From positions 1-35,805 of the forward strand of contig NZ_FCOG02000067.1 of assembly GCF_001544975.2 (NCBI RefSeq): a stretch of DNA of 35,805 bases, given 5' to 3'. Below, piece by piece: positions 34,928 through 35,805 of the stretch. The notes beneath the pieces are model-generated. The model saw only the letters and a list, made by a program, of their open reading frames with translations, searched no databases and was not told where the DNA came from. Each line of letters begins with the position of its first letter. Position 1 is the first letter of the stretch. Position numbers and translations under genes: made by a program. The DNA is from Caballeronia arationis (GTDB lineage: Bacteria > Pseudomonadota > Gammaproteobacteria > Burkholderiales > Burkholderiaceae).

Positions 34928-34982
34928 GAGGGCATACCAAACTTAAGTTGAATGACGCGGGGTGACCGCGTGCGTGCCGTCT

Positions 34983-35805
34983 GGATCTGTCGCAATAACG
35001 CGTCGGGTATCATGTGCCGTGCCAATACGAACGATCGGACGCTTGATGAAGACTTTGAATCCTGCTGTGGTGCGGGTGCTCAAGCGTTTGCATTATCCGC
35101 TCGATGTGATTCTGACTTGCGTGCGCTGGTATGTGGCCTACCCGCTGAGCCTTCGACACCTTGAAGAGATGATGGCGGAGCGCGGTATCTCGGTTGACCA
35201 TTCAACTGTGCACCGCTGGGCCATTAAGGTGTTGCGGGTTCTGGAGAAGGTGTTCCGTCGCCACAAGCGTGCCGTGGGCCGGAGCTGGCGAATGGATGAA
35301 ACGTATATCAAGGTCCGAGGCCAGCGGAAGTATTTGTATCGCGCAGTCGATAAGGAGGGCAATACGGTCGATTTTCTGCTGCGTGCCCATCGTGACAAGG
35401 CCGCGGCGCGGCGGTACTTCGAAAAGTCAATCGACCAAAACGGCGAGCCCGAGACGGTGACAATCGATAAAAGCGGTGCGAACCTGGCCGCGCTGGATGC
35501 TCTCAACGCTGAGCGAGAAACACCGATTAAGATTCGCCAGAACAAGTATTTGAACAACGTTGTAGAGCAAGACCATCGGGCGATCAAGCAACGCACGCGG
35601 CCCATGTTGGGCTTCAAGAATTTTCGTTGTGCCCGCATCCTGTTGAGCGGCATCGAACTGATCCACCTGATCGCCAAGGGCCAAATGGAGGACCGTGGCA
35701 CCGCATGCACTCATGCCGAACAGTTTTACTCGAGAGTGCCGAGTTCTTGCGCCTTTCTCACGGTCTCATCTTGGCGTTCGTGAGCGCCGATCCAGTTCTC
35801 GGTAA
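34983..35805 (+). mobile_element. IS6-family insertion sequence, right end not seen
   Basis: A possible left end GGATCTGTCGCAATAACGC begins at 34983 and resembles the GGTTCTGTNGCAAA termini of the IS6/IS26 family. No inverted copy is found after the transposase before the window ends, so the right end is outside or lost. The element starts about 55 bases after the IclR stop. Confidence 0.5.
35046..35783 (+). CDS. IS6-family DDE transposase
   Basis: This 245-residue transposase has N-terminal helices (VVRVLKRLHYPLDVILTCVR, YPLSLRHLEEMMAERGI, a VDHSTVHRW helix-turn-helix). The DDE core follows: Asp84 in RMDETYIKV, Asp141 in TIDKSGAN, Glu174 in VVEQDHR. Then comes the family stretch RPMLGFKNF. 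The ATG at 35046 begins MKTLNPAVVR; a longer in-frame start at 34962 lies before the probable left end. The last ~15 residues after AEQFYS do not resemble family members, which suggests that the 3' end of the gene or element is altered. Confidence 0.85.
   Translation: MKTLNPAVVRVLKRLHYPLDVILTCVRWYVAYPLSLRHLEEMMAERGISVDHSTVHRWAIKVLRVLEKVFRRHKRAVGRSWRMDETYIKVRGQRKYLYRAVDKEGNTVDFLLRAHRDKAAARRYFEKSIDQNGEPETVTIDKSGANLAALDALNAERETPIKIRQNKYLNNVVEQDHRAIKQRTRPMLGFKNFRCARILLSGIELIHLIAKGQMEDRGTACTHAEQFYSRVPSSCAFLTVSSWRS

Overview
The window looks like a chromosomal or megaplasmid segment of a GC-rich Burkholderiaceae bacterium (Burkholderia/Paraburkholderia/Caballeronia type). This rests on codon bias, protein family content, and an N-type ATPase operon next to poly-hydroxybutyrate and acetate-kinase genes. 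No rRNA, tRNA or CRISPR array was seen.

Region A (264-12107, + strand) is one tightly packed 13-gene run. A PHA synthase, a fused MaoC hydratase/phosphotransacylase, an acetate kinase and a FabI-type enoyl reductase lead directly, through 4-base stop/start overlaps, into a complete N-ATPase operon in the order atpD-C-Q-R-B-E-F-A-G. I infer a low-oxygen or energy-stress module: carbon and reductant go into polymer or reduced acyl chains, acyl phosphate yields ATP, and the N-ATPase spends ATP to pump ions.

Region B (12434-18171) is signalling. A small soluble histidine kinase (+) converges, across a strong hairpin, on a 1470-residue protein (-) that carries CheB, CheR, coiled coil, PAS, kinase, two receivers and a LuxR-type DNA-binding domain. 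A 403-base divergent leader rich in hairpins separates it from an NRAMP-like transporter.

Region C (18172-25815) begins with the intact NRAMP-like gene and then becomes visibly damaged. It holds a shrunken universal stress protein and single-base frame breaks in a Bcr/CflA-type exporter, a LysR regulator, a pirin and an intradiol dioxygenase. A dehydrogenase of the 3-hydroxyisobutyrate family carries both a hexamer expansion and an internal deletion. The small NTF2-like and YCII-like genes between them are intact.

Region D (25884-34927) is catabolic. A GMC oxidoreductase heads the minus-strand gene run that includes the damaged dioxygenase. Upstream of it, an amidohydrolase has lost its N-terminus at a junction with the 3' remnant of a transposon. 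A second minus-strand operon (HMG-CoA-lyase-like, CaiB-type CoA transferase, ACS-type MFS transporter, Amidohydro_2 protein) is divergent from an intact IclR regulator, with clear operator palindromes and a sigma70-like promoter between them. The window ends in an IS6-family transposase gene whose right end was not found.
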